Of a DNA stretch of 64,000 nucleotides, positions 1 to 13,289 are shown in pieces. Positions within the stretch are counted from its first letter, which is position 1. Every line of letters begins with the position of its first letter. The position numbers were made by a program, and so were the translations under genes. The stretch comes from Laburnicola sp. R22_1 (Eukaryota; Ascomycota; Dothideomycetes; Pleosporales; Didymosphaeriaceae): positions 558,001-622,000 of the forward strand of contig JACONQ010000016.1 in the NCBI GenBank assembly GCA_014281115.1. The letters are read 5' to 3'. The notes under the pieces are model-generated. The model did no database searches. It was not told where the DNA came from and worked only from the letters and a program-made list of their open reading frames with translations.

Positions 1-318
1 TTGGAGCCCTAGTGTTAGTAAATATGTGATTTAAAGAGATTGCCGCGTGCTCGTATGGTGATATCCGTCGTGTATCGCACAACAGTCCCCATAGAAATCG
101 CAGTGGGCCGTGTGGCTTCGCTGGTGCCCATGTGCTGGTGACCGCCTCAGCCGACGAGACTCCCAAGCACAACACCGTATGACCCCGATACCACTCCCAC
201 CACGCTCCACGCCCATCCCACCCACGCATCCACTTGTTCCGCCAGGACTACAACCTACATGCACGTTCGCTAGGTCCACCGTCGCTCCTGCACCGCAGCA
301 GGCTTCACGTCGCCCGCA
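1..318. other. Upstream region of the kinase gene
   Basis: No gene is supported here. The stretch is presumably promoter and 5' leader of the kinase gene that starts at 319. The overlapping open frames on both strands lack any family resemblance. Confidence 0.4.
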
Positions 319-3300
319 ATGTCCTCCGCTCGCTACGCGCAATCCGCGTCTTCAGTACCGCAACAAGCTGCCTACCGAGGGCCGGCTCCTGTATCCAATG
401 CACCGCCAGGCACCTTTGCCTCGGGGACCAAGGTCCAGGTCGGCAACCACCGCGTCACCATCGAGAGATACCTGTCCGAGGGCGGTTTTGCGCACGTCTA
501 CCTCGTCCGCATACCCAAGGGTGATGAAGGGCTACCGGATGTTGGGGTGCTGAAGCGGGTCGCGGTCCCGGACAAGGATGCGCTGGCGAACATGCGGACT
601 GAGGTAGAGACGATGAAGAAGCTCAAGGGCCACAGGCATATTGTGACCTATATCGATTCGCATGCCTCGCAGTTGAAGGGTGGGGGCTACGAGGTGTTCC
701 TGCTGATGGAGTTTTGCTCTGGCGGCGGCCTGATTGATTTCATGAACACACGGCTGCAGCACCGGCTGACGGAGCCAGAGATTCTGCATATCTTCTCCGA
801 CGTGGCAGAGGGAGTTGCAACGATGCATTATCTGAGGCCCCCACTACTGCACCGCGACCTCAAAGTCGAAAACGTCCTGATCACGACGATTGGAACAAAC
901 AGGATGTACAAGCTCTGCGATTTTGGATCCACGGCCCCGCCGCGGCCGGCCGCAAGAACCGCGGCAGAAGGCAGATTGATCGAGGATGATGTACAACGCC
1001 ACACCACGCTACAGTATCGTAGCCCGGAGATGATAGACGTCTACAGGAAACAGCCTATAGACGAGAAGAGTGATATTTGGGCGCTGGGTGTGCTGCTATA
1101 CAAGCTGTGTTATTACACGACACCGTTCGAAGAGGTCGGACAAATGGCCATCTTGAACGCGAGCTTCAAGTTCCCGGCATACCCCCAATTCTCAGACCGG
1201 ATAAAGAAGCTTGTCTGTAGGTCGAGAGTTTTCGGGTAGATTTGGCTGTTGCGCTAATACGAAACAGCGTCAATGCTGCAAGAGGACCCCCAGCGTCGGC
1301 CGAATATCTACCAAGTGGTGGTTGAGGTGTGCTCTATGAGACATAGGGCGGTGCCTATTAAAGACGTGTGTACTCCACTTCCCTCTCGAACCTGCTACTC
1401 ACAAATTGTAGATCTACTCCAATCGAACACAGTCTGAAGATCGAAGAAACCAGCAGCTACCGAGCTCCGAACCTCACGTCTCCTCGCCCCCGATTATTGG
1501 AATTCAGAAGGTCGAACCCATGAAACAAATACAAACTATTCCAGATATTGCCCCCATGAGAAGAGGAAGGCCGGCAGTCCCCACTCAAGCACCGTCTGCA
1601 GCCAAGCCAAGCCCTTCTCCCGGGAGAGTTGCCGATCCTTTCAAAGCCCTCGATAACGAGGACGAAAGGGTCAGAAGCGCAGCAGCAGACGAGCTCGCAG
1701 CGAAGTTTCCTTCATTGGACGACTTTTCACTGCTACATGACCGGGGGCAAAAATTCGAATTCGGCCAGCCATCAGCAACCACCGATATTCCGCTCAGCAA
1801 GAAGGTTACAGCAGCCCTTGCTGACTCCGCATTCGCGATTCCACCTTACAATACAACCAGCTCTGCTCCAGCAAGTAAACTCACACCAAGGGCGCCTTCG
1901 ACAGGTGTGTCTCGGTCTACGTCTGTGAAGAAACCACAAAACTTCGATGGGCCGGAGGACAGCCATCTCATTTCCAATCCGACTCTTCATCAGCCAACAC
2001 CACAACGATCTGCCATGGTTTCTACCGGCGTGCAAACCTCGCCCGCACCTTCTCCTACTTTGACCCAAACGCAGCAGAAGTACCCAGATGTCACCAAGCG
2101 ACCCGTATGGCGTGTTCCCGAGATAACTAGTTCCCACAGCCGTACTATGAGCCAGAATCGCACATTGGAGAAAGCTCTGCCCAGTCCCTCCTCCTTGAGG
2201 CCTGATCACACTGTTCCGAATCGCCCACGCCTTGATCCCGCAAGATCAAAATCGCACACCCCTACGCTCACGATACCGAAATCGCCGGCATCTTCACGAC
2301 CGTCGCTCGAAAGCCAACGTCCGTCCGCTTTGGATCTTGGCAGCGCGCTCGACAGGTCCAAGTCCGCGCAGTCTAATGTCCGGCCTGTTAGCATGCATAT
2401 ACCAAACAATCTTGATTTTCTTCGCGAAAAAGAAGCAGCACCTGGACGGAACTTCGATGCGCCGTCGAGATCAAAAATGGACCATTCACCAGCGGTGGCA
2501 GACTCTGAGCACGATGTGGACGAAACGAACATTGCTTCAGATGTGAGCTTCCTAAGAACCATGGAAACAGAGGATAGCAATCAAAAGAAACATCGTCGAA
2601 GCAGCAGTCAGACCACACACGCTAAAAGGACCAGTATAAGCGCGCTAACCAGCAACACTAAAGACATTATCAAGGGTAGATTTGGTGACGCTTTTAGAAA
2701 ATTTGAAGGCAATTCAGCTTCCGCATCAGATCGCGGTCGATCAGAAAGTTCTCACACGCCGACAGATATAGAGTCTGGTTCTCGTGGCAATGTTTTGACA
2801 CCAATCGCAGGATCAGAAGCGACGGGTGGACCATCTGACGATGAGCGCGCGATCGACGAAACACAAGACCTTCCACCCGAAGTTCGTCGAGAACTCGAAC
2901 GGCGACGTCTCTCGCAAGAGGAACGGCGCGTCGAAGCTGCAGCGGCTGAGTACCGGAAGCGACTTGCTGAAGAGGGGAAAGGAAAGGCCGGGCCTACGCG
3001 TGCCTCCACAATCCAAAATCGCGTTAAGAACCTCCTCGATGAAAGTCAGAAACAGGCGCCCTCTAATCGAACAACTGAAGGCTATGGAAAATATACCGAC
3101 ACAGGAAAACCGCTTCCTTCGAGACCGCAGGATCAGAGCGGCCCCCGCCAGCCCCCTGCGGTCAGTCGCAAACCCATCGCCCTACCCCAACAAATTCAGC
3201 AGAATGTTCCATCAGGTCTAGCACACACGAAGACTCGTCCGCAAATCGCAGTGCCACCGACGTCCACATCCGCCCCGCCAACAACTCATCGCACCACTCC

Positions 3301-3574
3301 TGGAGTGTCTGCACCTCGTCCGCCTCCGCCATCCAAACCGACTAAACTCAGGACTGGCGGAACAGGTGACATCTCTTCTGGCCTTTCGCGACAAAGTCCT
3401 ATCGTGAGCAGCGCAAGAGACAAGCCTTTGCCTTCCGCAGGCGGACAGGGCGATGGCGTCGCCGGAGATGAATGGGACCTGGATAGCTTCAGCAAGCGGT
3501 ACCCTAGCCTTAATAAGCTGGAGATGGTCGAAACGGAGATCCCCACGAGAAGCAGGAACGTTAGAGATATTTGA
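319..3574 (+). CDS. ark1: Ark1/Prk1 (NAK) family serine/threonine kinase
   Basis: Exons 319-1216, 1268-1365 and 1412-3574 join in frame to give about 1052 residues. The kinase domain is N-terminal: glycine-rich loop SEGGFAHVYLV near residue 53, catalytic HRDLKVENVL at 178-187, DFGST at 201-205 and SPE at 235-237. The sequence SMLQEDPQRRPNIYQVV closes the domain across intron 1. This layout, with an early kinase domain and a long Ser/Pro-rich tail ending in polyproline (PPPPSKPTK), is typical of the fungal Ark1/Prk1 and mammalian AAK1/GAK kinases. In that family the kinases phosphorylate endocytic adaptors and control cortical actin patches. Two short introns (51 and 46 bp) interrupt only the end of the kinase domain. 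An RRELERRRLSQEERR stretch in the tail is probably coiled coil. Family assignment is strong; the substrates are inferred from the family. Confidence 0.9.
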
Positions 3575-4215
3575 GTAAACAGTTGACTAACTAATCCGCG
3601 ATTATTTGAAGCTTCTTTCGTATAGACGCTAGATTTAGCCTCTCTTTTATTGCATATATGCAAGAGCTCACAGTTAGAAGGCCGCTTTGCGTCGCCTCTC
3701 TGGATGTATATAAGCGAGCATCTACGAGATAGAACTGATTGCAAACGCAATGTGATGAGAAAGGAGACCATCCTCCCCGTATCCGATCTCTATCAGTCAA
3801 CAACTGCTTCTACCGCAGACTCTTGCCTATAAGCATCATTGTAACCCGCTTTTAGAATCCCTGCCGAGCCAATCAGCAACACCACTTTGGCCCACATCAG
3901 CCTAACCAAAGGGCCTTATTGGACGGACAGGGATTCTAAAAGCGGGTTACAATGATGCTTATAGGCAAGAGTCTACGGTATCTATCTTCCTCCACTTGCA
4001 GGTGGGTACACGTCTGATTATGCGTGTTGTCGCTGCGGAGAAGGCGGAAGGGATTGCTAAGCACCAATATGCCATCCCCACTTCGCGCACCTAATAGGGA
4101 AAGTGTGCTGGTATAAAAAAGGTCCGACCTCGGCTTTCATCTCATGTCGCAAGTTCGTGACTTGTTGATTTGAATTTCAACAGGTACTTGTCCAGGGAGC
4201 ATATTGATTTCCCGC
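3575..4215. other. Intergenic region containing a foldback repeat
   Basis: This is the 3' flank of the kinase gene and the promoter of the GST gene. Apart from the inverted repeat annotated at 3811-3980, I see no gene or RNA here. Confidence 0.5.
3811..3980. repeat. 170-bp foldback element (possible MITE)
   Basis: The 53-base arms 3811-3863 and 3928-3980 are inverted copies of each other with one mismatch, separated by a 64-base loop whose edges also pair imperfectly (CCAAT near 3867 against ATTGG near 3918). Both outer ends are TA, as expected for Tc1/mariner-type miniature elements, but TA is self-complementary, so this is weak support. The arms are almost undecayed, which suggests a recent origin. 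There is no coding capacity. Confidence 0.75.
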
Positions 4216-5741
4216 ATGATGGCGGAGTCGAAATCGGATATCACGCTGTATACTACGCAGACGCCAAATGGCATCAAGATCTCCATCACGTTGGAGGAAT
4301 TGGGGTGAGTTGACACATACACAGTCCTTTCTGGTTGGAACGTTGACACGTTCAACCTTTCGAATTCATGGTTCTTGTTTCGTTTCTCTTCGTTCCCATC
4401 TAATCGCATGTTATTTTCTTGCCACACACTTTGATCGCTTCCTTGCACGACTGCAGGCGGATGATAAGTTCTATAACGAAAGGACAAACAATCCACCGCC
4501 CACCTCCTCTATGAACAGCTCCGAGTCTACAAACTCTCGTTGACGACAAACACACACGTCATGGTATATATCTAGCCGCTCTTCACATACGAACCGTGAT
4601 GCCAAAACTATACCTTCACTAACAACACCTAGCCTCCCCTACAAAGTCCACAAAATCGACATATCTAAAAACACGCAAAAGGAGCCTTGGTTCCTCGCCA
4701 TCAACCCCAACGGACGCATTCCCGCGCTGGTGGATACCTTCACCGACGGCAAGCCGATCAACTTATTCGAGTCGGGCAGCATCATGCAGTATCTGGCCAA
4801 GCGGTATGATACCGAGCATAAGATTAGTTATGAAGAGGGGACGCGGGAGTGGTACGAGATGAACAACTGGTTGTTTTTCCAGAATGCAGGCGTGGGACCT
4901 ATGCAGGTGAGTTCTACATTGGTCAGTGGTCCTTTTATTACGCTTTCTAACCCGTTGTGTAGGGGCAAGCTAGTAAGTGATGTTTGCTTTTCTGTTGACA
5001 TAGTCAGACTCTTAGGGTAACGGACGGGCGCAAGCGGTGGAGGAAGAGTTGAACGACTATGCAAATATCGACTCGACTCGACGAGCACGGAATTGTGGTG
5101 CTTTAGTAGCAGGGTTCCATGTGAATCTCTTAACTGACGTTGGTCATGCGTGTAGATCACTTCACCCGCTATGCACCCGAACGCATCGAATACGGCGTCA
5201 ATCGATACCAGAACGAAACACGCCGTCTGTACGGCGTCCTCGATCAGCATCTGTCGTCTAAGAACATACCGTACTTGGTGGGCGACAAGTGCACCATCGC
5301 TGGTACGTACCCCTCATGCTAGAACTACGATTAAGAGTTTGTCCCTAGAGCAGTACTTACTTCGGCGCTTTGGAACTGGACTTGGGATTTGACCCGTTTC
5401 AAACGAAATCGAGGCTGACAAGCAGCAGACATTGCGCACTGGGGCTGGATCGCAGCCGCAGGCTGGTGCGAAGTCGACATCGACGAGTTCCCCGCTCTAA
5501 AAGCATGGGAAGACCGCATGGTACATCGCCTTCCATACAAACCCACACATATACCCGCCCTAGCTAACATTATCTCCACCAGGCGGCTCGTCCCGGCGTC
5601 GAGAAGGGCCGCCACGTCCCCAACCGACACGGCATCAAAGATCTGCTCAAAGACAAAGCAGCTGTGGAGGGGCGCGCCGCCGAAGCGAGGAAGTGGGTAC
5701 AAGCCGGCATGAAAGAGGATGCTAAGAAAACTGAGAAGTAA
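4216..5741 (+). CDS. Ure2-like glutathione S-transferase
   Basis: Six exons: 4216-4304, 4633-4906, 4963-4972, 5156-5302, 5429-5520 and 5583-5741. The N-terminal thioredoxin fold reads ITLYTTQTPNGIKISITLEE, followed by LPYKVHKIDISKN, then INPNGRIPALVD and FESGSIMQYLAKRYD, the glutathione-binding elements of the Ure2p/GstB class. The helical C-terminal domain includes NAGVGPMQGQA, NHFTRYAPERI and CTIADIAHWGW. The product should be a cytosolic GST of about 256 residues that conjugates or reduces with glutathione. There is no prion-like Asn-rich N-terminus, so the nitrogen-regulator role of yeast Ure2 is not implied. Oddities are the 328-bp first intron and a 10-nt microexon (4963-4972) that restores the conserved GQA. 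The start is the first of two adjacent Met codons; a stop codon lies in frame upstream. Confidence 0.88.
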
Positions 5742-8700
5742 GTCTGCATCGGGTTTTCTTACTACCTAGCTCTGATCTCTTTTCTTCCCTTTACTCTCGC
5801 TTGCACGGGACGTGGTTGGTGGTCGCCGTTCATTTACAAACTCATGGTTGAGGCGTGGACGCATACGTGGACAATCAATATCATGGATGCATGTTTTTTT
5901 GCATGTATGTACGGGAGGGGAGAAGGGGCAAGTTCGCATGCGAGCATCTCCACAGCAGGCAATTCTGCGATAGCGGCTATATACTTGGGTCTGTTAAGTA
6001 TACGTGGACGAGCGCTCCGAAACTTTCTTCGGTGGGGAATGCTTGTATGTACACTCAACTCCGTTCTCCGTTTCCGCTTTGGTCCGCTTGTGCTTCTAGC
6101 GTTGCTAGTCTATACGTTAACGTCTGGGTATTATGAATAGGTTGTAAGAGGATCGAAGATGTGGGTGTTGGGGGGAAGCTTAGATGCGTTAAGCCTGGTG
6201 GTTGAGAAGAGGAAGGTACGTGTGACAAGGGTACATGGTCGTACGGTCCGAGATGCGGCTTTCCCGTGAGGGAATCCGGCACGGATGATCTCTTAGTGTC
6301 TGTGTTCTGTCTGCTACATACTTCGCAGAGCATGTCACATGAGCGTCAGATGCTTACCAAGTCCATACCCCATATGTAGTCGACAGTCGTATACCCACCC
6401 ACTCCGTAACTGTTCAGTGCTGGTTTCGTTAAACTTCACGTGTCGAAGCGAGCTGATCGTCCCCACATAGCACCTCCTCGCTCTGCTCCTACATGCGAGA
6501 ATTATCAAAGGAGACGCTCCCATTCCAAGTTCAGAGCCCTAATATATGCTTCCCCAGGTTGAGAAGGTCTTGCGGTCTCGCCTCCGAGCTTCAGTGCAGC
6601 TCGCATGCGCACAACCGGGCCAGCGTAAACAACATCAATATCAACAGTGCCACTGTTGCTGCAGCTCGTCGTCACATGAAAGTTCATCGTCACATGAAAG
6701 TTCATCGCCACCACACCGTCCATACATAATCCAAACTTGTGCTACTTCATCAAGTAGCAACCCTATAACACCCTCACATAATACAGGTACCGCATCCCCA
6801 CCTCAGGCCAATTCACCGCTGTCATTTTCCCCACACTCACTAAAGCGCTGTAATGGGGCCTCTGGCTAGTCGAATCCCACATCAATGCACACATTTCGAC
6901 ACTTAGCTGCAGTCCTTGAATCTTCCACAGCTTCTGGACCGACCCTCAACGGTGACTGCTAATTTACTCGAAGCGGCTATAACAACTAGTAGGACTTGCT
7001 CGACGGGGTCTTGCTGCTCTGAGAAGAACTGGCGCCATGCTACGCCATATGCGTGGATAAAAGATCGGATTAAGCGTATCGCTAGGAGCCGATGGCGCTG
7101 CACGTCAAACGCCATCAGCCCGCGCTTCCTTAATTGCAACGGCCAGTTATAGTCCGAATTAGGCGCTGTAGTCCGCGGGAGGAGCGCTATATCGATGCCC
7201 TGGGGATACGAAGTGCTAATCTGGTCGAATTATTACCAGGTGAGAGCCGCAGAGCTCATGCGACTTCGGTTCCCACATATTGCGATTCCGCCCCTAGCCG
7301 ACTGTCTGTGAGACGCAGTGCCCGCATATGAATCAGACCCAAGTATTGGGATTGTGAAGGTATTCGCGAAAGTGATGGGCGGCGGTGCATCCTGATCAAA
7401 GGTCAGGTGGCCTTTCAAATTAGCTCCTCTTCATATTAACAGAATCGAAGGAGGTATGGCTGCAGCCCTGCATGCACAAAGCTGTACTCCACAAACGGTC
7501 GTGCAACCTGCCCTGGGAAAGGAGAAAGTCGTGCATGACGCAGACCTTTTCTAGAAGCATGCAGGCTCATTTTAAACCCAGCCAACGGCAAGCCGGCTCT
7601 TTTTCAAGAAACGAAAAGCCACGAAGACGTGCAAATGAGCCGGAGCAGTCACACCCTGGTGGTTGCGGGGGATGTGTAGTGATCAGCACCAGGGTGGTCC
7701 ATTCAGGCAAAAAGAAAATAAACCTCCACATGCGTACTCGAGCACCATGCCCGGCACCGCACCACAGACGGCCCCGGCTTTTGGCTCAACGTAGTACGCG
7801 GTTTTCGTGGAGCCGTGGGTTACACAAAGTGGTGGATGTTGCACAGTCCAGATGAGCAGTGTGGAGTGCATGCGAAATAGCAGATGTGGACCAATGCATA
7901 TGTCTTGGGTCCTGCGTGCGAGTCGGAGGATAGTCGAAAATGTGGGGGATTCTGCCAATATGCTGACTCCTTGTCTCCTGCGCAAGCGTGTCTTCGTCTG
8001 AACGGCTTGCGGCTGCGTGTGTGATCGTGGTCTGCCACAACGTCTACCGGTAGGGCGGTCCAATCAGAGTGGAGCAAACCGCATTGACGGGCCGGCCACG
8101 CTGTGAACACGACCTCTAATTGCGACCATGCGACGAGGAGAATATTGTCGGAGAGATGGAATGTCCTTTGAATAGCCCTAAGGGCTTATCCCTTAACTTG
8201 AGCGGTTTCAAGTCGCAGGGAGAGGTGCTCCAAAGCACTTGGTCTGTGAAACGGTACGGGTAGTGGCGACAAGGGTCAAAACGAAGCGACGCCTACTGCT
8301 AGTCGACTTCGACTAGAAAGTAGCTAGGTAATGAATCACTCTACGGCTGTAAGAGATGCTTAGCTTACTGGGAAATGTATAGGCTGGGATCGGAATATGA
8401 GGCACGCCGTCGACATCTCCCCTACCTTCAAGTAGCATTATTAGCAAATGCAGAGTTGCATCGAGGCATCTAGAATGGGTCAAACCAGCTACCTGAGACG
8501 GTTGCCCGCCGTGATTCTGAGCTTGCTCGCCAGGCGACAAGCCGTTCTCGTTAATGCTATGCGCTGAGTGGACAACGTGGTCAAGCCTCATGCATGCACT
8601 CAGGAGGACGTCAGCATCGCTACCAAGAATTTGGATCACGTCAAGTTGGTTGCTTGAACTTGTGAGCTGTACAGAGGTACGTCGAAAGCGCGTGTGCGTG

Positions 8701-9631
8701 TGAAGATGATACGTTCTGTGCCTTTTGCGAGTCATTCACCGTAGTTTCAGGAACCGCGTAGCATGCGGACGGGATCGCCAACGTCGTTTTCCGGTCAGCA
8801 TTATGGATGGCATGCAGACTCCGTCCCGACGTTTGCTTGATGGCCGCGACTCGAGAGAATTCCAGGAGCGTCAGGGTGAGCGCATGGGCAAAGCGAACCG
8901 TCCGGAGTAAAGGAACTACGCTATAATACACAGGATTAAGAAATCTCCGGGCCTATCATGACGAATGTGGTGTCCGAAGGGCTCGTTGGTCAACCAGGCG
9001 CGGGGACGCCATCCGATCGACTGTTGCAGCTGGTCAGGCGCTGCCAGCCACTGTCAAGGGGGACCGACTGGCCTCAGGTACAAAGCGTAGATGCGTGGCC
9101 AAGATGTCTTGAATGTGCGGAGCGGGTGTTGACGTGAGGTCGGTGCGCTAGAGACCCTAACTGCTAGGGTTCTGACAGGCATCATGCGGGGCGGCCGTCT
9201 TTGTAATTTATCCGGTTGCGAGTGGGACTAATCAGACGATGCTGGTTAAATGGATAAATTGCTGTCGTCCCCGCGCCCCTGCAACGACTTGCCTTCCAGA
9301 GACCAGGTGCCGTGTGCTAGTGCCCCAGATCGTCGAGCCAATCCTCCACGGCTTCAATTAACACTGCTTTTTTGTGATATTGACCTCGACGTGATCTCGC
9401 TTCTGGAAGCCCTCGTGGACGCATGGAAGATTCAAGCCCCAGATCTGACCCTTGCTTCGGCCCATCTTTACCAGGATTCTCTGAGTCGGACGCCGCTTCG
9501 GCACTCCAAGTGTCGACAGCGGCCCACTTCTGAGTCCCCAAGTATCGCATGACCGCCCAAACCTTTCCGCGGTGATCGCAGCACTCGTCCTTGCACTTGA
9601 ACGGACAGAATTCTTCCCCGAACGTACCGCA
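5742..9631. other. 3.9-kb gene-free stretch
   Basis: No open frame here shows a recognisable domain, a plausible exon chain or a signal peptide. It covers the GST 3' flank and the long upstream region of xlnR. One 18-bp tandem duplication lies at 6669-6704. Degenerate ancient repeats or a non-coding RNA cannot be excluded by eye. Confidence 0.4.
6669..6704. repeat. 18-bp perfect tandem duplication
   Basis: TCGTCACATGAAAGTTCA occurs twice in direct succession at 6669-6686 and 6687-6704, in sequence with no gene assigned. Confidence 0.85.
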
Positions 9632-12411
9632 ATGGAGACCTCCACAACAGATGTGACCAAGCTAGAGCGCAGAGGTTCCGCTCCCGTGAAGCGCAGAGTC
9701 AGTCGGGCGTGCGACCATTGCCACCGGATGCGAACGAGGTGCAACGGCCAGGCACCATGCTCGCGTTGTGTCGGTACGATACGGATACGTGCTGTAGCGC
9801 GGATGTCACTGACTTGTCTACAGAACTCGAATACGTGTGCCAGTACAACCGAGAAAAGAAAAGACGGGGAAAGGTCAGACGACACCCTTCGCCTAGCTGA
9901 TTGTGGGGTTGACTCTTCTAGGTACCACGACATATCCAGAAACAGAGAGAAGAAGCTGCCCAAACTGGTCAGCATCAAGAACATGGACTTTCGATACAAA
10001 CTCATTTCGAGAGGGGCGACATGATGTCCGAAATGGACGAGGAAATCTGGTCTCCGTCAGAGCCAACACCAGTTGCGCATCATTTTCTTGGAAGCAAGGA
10101 TGACCTCCACCATGTTACCTCGCCAACTCTGCACGGCCATGCGATGGCGGCATCGGATTTTCATCACGACCCGAACCAGATCAAATCCTCTCCTAACTGG
10201 CATGAGCTAGCTACTAGTAAGTTTCGGTTGTTGAGTATATCGGCGGCTTTTACTCACCAGACGCCTAGCTGTGGGATTTAATCCACCTGCCACACATATC
10301 ATGATAGATCCTCTCCTGCTGGGCCCAGGGGAGGGGCTTGCGCAACCCCAAATGCACCACCATCCCATGGGTCGAAATGAAGAGCTCATGTATGCTATGA
10401 ACGACATGCACATAATCCAGGACACGCGGACACCGATGTCGGTCCCGCCTGAATTTGGAAATATGGGATACCCGATGCACTTCGCACCCGTAAGGCAATC
10501 GTCACCGCGTAGTTACGGATCCGTCGACACAGGATCGCCTCAGTCGGGTATCAGCGCCGCCTCATCCCACCCGGGGATCCTTCCATGCAAGTATCCAGTG
10601 CTGAAGCCTCTGATCCCTCACTTGGGCTCGATCATGACTGTTCCGATGGCATGCGACCTTCTTGAATTCTATTTCCAGAGCTCATCTTCGGTGTTCATGG
10701 AGCCGCTATCGCCATATATTTTAGGAACTGTCTTCCGAAAACGCTCCTTTCTTCGACAACATAAGCCTCGCAAATGTAGTCCGGCATTACTTGCTAGCAT
10801 GCTTTGGATTGCAGCTCAGACATGCGAAGCAAGCTATCTGACGTCGTCTCCATCTGCAAGAGGTGTCTTCTGCCAAAAATTGTGGAAGCTGGCCGTTGAA
10901 CTACTGAAGCCGTTGGTTCATTCCCCCGCCTCTCATAATTTTGCTCAGGGGTATGGACACGTCGTCAGCCCTGCCGTTCACGACGCTTTCGGCGCAGAAC
11001 GAGCCATGGGACAGCTTGAAAGCAGAACAGATGCGGCGACGCCGCCTACTAGCACTCTGGATGATGTCGCAACATACATGAACCTCGGTGTAGTTACCTC
11101 AGCAAGTGAATACAAGGCCGCAAGTCTCCGGTGGTGGAATGCTGCCTGGAGCCTCGCAAGAGAACTGAAGCTAGGAAGGGAAATGCCGCAGGAATCCGCA
11201 AAAGATCGCGATACGGATAACGACACTGATATCGGCATGTCCGACTGTAGTACTTCTGGCGCACATATTCCAGCAGGCACTCCAGCTGCCGCCATTATCG
11301 AGGAGATGAAAGAAGAAAGGCGCAGACTTTGGTGGCTTCTATACATGATCGAGTGAGTATGTCCATGCGGTCTTTCTTGGCCTCCTTGCTGATCGTACTT
11401 TCAAGTCGACATCTAGGTCTTTGTTATAATCGTCCGTTGGCGATGCTGGACAACGAGTGCGAAGATCTGTACCAGCCCGTGCCAGATACTTTGTGGCAAG
11501 CCGGTGAGTTCTATACCGGCAATTCAGGACCCAAGAGGAAGGGTCTCTCGTTCCAATGTACTTCGCACGATGTTTTCGGCTTCTTTCTCCCGCTCATGAC
11601 GATTCTGGGCGACATAGTCGACATGAACGCACAGAAGAATCATCCTCGCTTCGGACAGCGGACATCCTGGGAATTGTTCGAATCAGAGATCACGCGCCAG
11701 CTCGAGGCATATGCATATAGCCTCCAGGAATTTAAGACGCAGCACGGTTGTGGTTCACCAGGCGATGAAAGTACAGATCCGATCCTTGGAGAGTGTGTAC
11801 ACCAGACAAGGAAGGTCGTCGCGTATGCTACGCACATCATGCACGTCCTGCATATCTTGCTGCATGGGAAATGGGATCCGGTCGCACTGTTGGAAGACGA
11901 CAACATGTGGATCTGCTCTCAGTCGTTCCTGGCGGCCACTTCGAGTGCGATTTCCGCTGCGCATGCGGTGGAAGAAATCCTGGAACTGGACCCTGATCTC
12001 TCGTTTATGCCGTACTTCTTCGGGATGGTAAGTTCCCCAGTCGAAATTGCTGCGGCGTCTACTGATCTTACTGTATAGTATTTGCTACAAGGAAGCTTAA
12101 TTCTTCTTCTGCTCGCTGACAAGTTGTCCACCGAGACGAACGAAGGCGTTATTCGGGCTTGCGAAACCATCGTTCGAGCGCATGAGGCAGCTGTGGTGAC
12201 ACTTAACACAGAATACCAGGTATGACTCCCTCCCAGTTTTCACTGACCTGTGAGCTCATCCATTCGCCAGAGAAACTTCCGAAAAGTTATGATTTCAACG
12301 TTGGCACAAATCAAAGGCCATGGTCACTCTCGAGAAATGTCGCCTGCAAAGCGTCGAGAAGTATTGTCTTTGTACCGCTGGACGAGCTTGGGAAATGGTC
12401 TTGCCATATAG
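9632..12411 (+). CDS. xlnR: XlnR-type xylanolytic transcriptional activator
   Basis: Seven exons: 9632-9773, 9824-9873, 9922-10216, 10269-11352, 11406-12027, 12079-12219 and 12271-12411, about 824 residues. A canonical Zn2Cys6 cluster has Cys at residues 27, 30, 37, 43, 46 and 53, preceded by basic [11 protein letters not shown] and followed by NREKKRRGK, as in XlnR/XYR1. The fungal TF regulatory domain covers [22 protein letters not shown] and CEDLY. The C-terminus has the XlnR hallmarks [32 protein letters not shown] and [15 protein letters not shown]. XlnR orthologues bind GGCTAAA-type sites as nuclear activators of xylanase, cellulase and pentose-catabolism genes. The start Met at 9632 gives a shorter leader than in Aspergillus; an in-frame Met at 9572 is possible. 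The orthologue call is strong because similarity runs to both ends. Confidence 0.92.
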
Positions 12412-13289
12412 AGAGGGGGACAGGAGCGTTGGGCGTTGGCTGTATTATTATGTATCATGGTTTGACGATCGCATCTGCATAGGGGTTCTGGACCTTCGTT
12501 TGATACCAAGGATAAAAGTCGCATCTATGCGTGGTTAATACCGAAGCTTCAATCGAAGCTGCAAATACTTCAAAGAGTACTTCCGAATTGCTTGTACCCT
12601 CTCATCTGTGGTAACTATGCCTTGTTGGGATGCTTGATTGAATATTGGCACTGCCGAAGGCGAGGTAGATGAGGCCCCTTCGGTGCTTCCACAATTGCCG
12701 TTGGGTAAATGGGGGGGATACTTTGAAGGGTATCATGGGAAAATAGAAGGGTTTGGCGTAAATGAGGTCGAAAGTTTGTTTGCGGCAATGCGTTTTGGTT
12801 TAGAAAGCGCGACCACGACTGCGACCTTACCTGCCTGCACCTGCCCGCGGGCTCTATTGCTACACATGACGTTGTCATTGCAGATGAAGATGCCCCGCTG
12901 CTTGGAGCTTCAACGTGGAAAAATGCCACAATGCAGGAAAATGCCTCTGATGCCATCTGCATTTCACTAGTTTTCGGCGGAGGTGTGTCGCGTGGCGGCC
13001 CCATGCAGGCATACGACAACGCATAACTGTTGCACAGATTGCGGTTCCTATTACAAATCTTGCTTCGTCACGAGGTACCACGGGAGCTCTGGAGGTATGT
13101 GACGTGGAAATCGAGCGTCTATGATATATTCCTGGTTGCTTTTCTGAATACAGTAGTGATTCTCATGAGATGAATGCATGATGCAAAAGTATTTGAGAGA
13201 GGATATTGGGCTTGAATTGATCATAATCGTAAGACGAATACCAGAAGGTTGAAATCGACGCGAATGAAACGAGAGAGCTCATGCCGCTT
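12412..13289. other. Convergent intergenic region
   Basis: This lies between the 3' ends of xlnR and the aldolase gene. Short open frames on both strands show no family resemblance, and I see no RNA gene. Confidence 0.4.

Noticed and set aside
4305..4632. An extra exon inside the 328-bp first intron of the GST gene
   Set aside because: The flanking exons join directly into the conserved sequence EELGLPYKVHK, so no missing residues remain to be encoded.
6845..6880. tRNA B-box-like sequence (TAGTCGAATCCC)
   Set aside because: No matching A box, acceptor stem or anticodon stem could be found around it.
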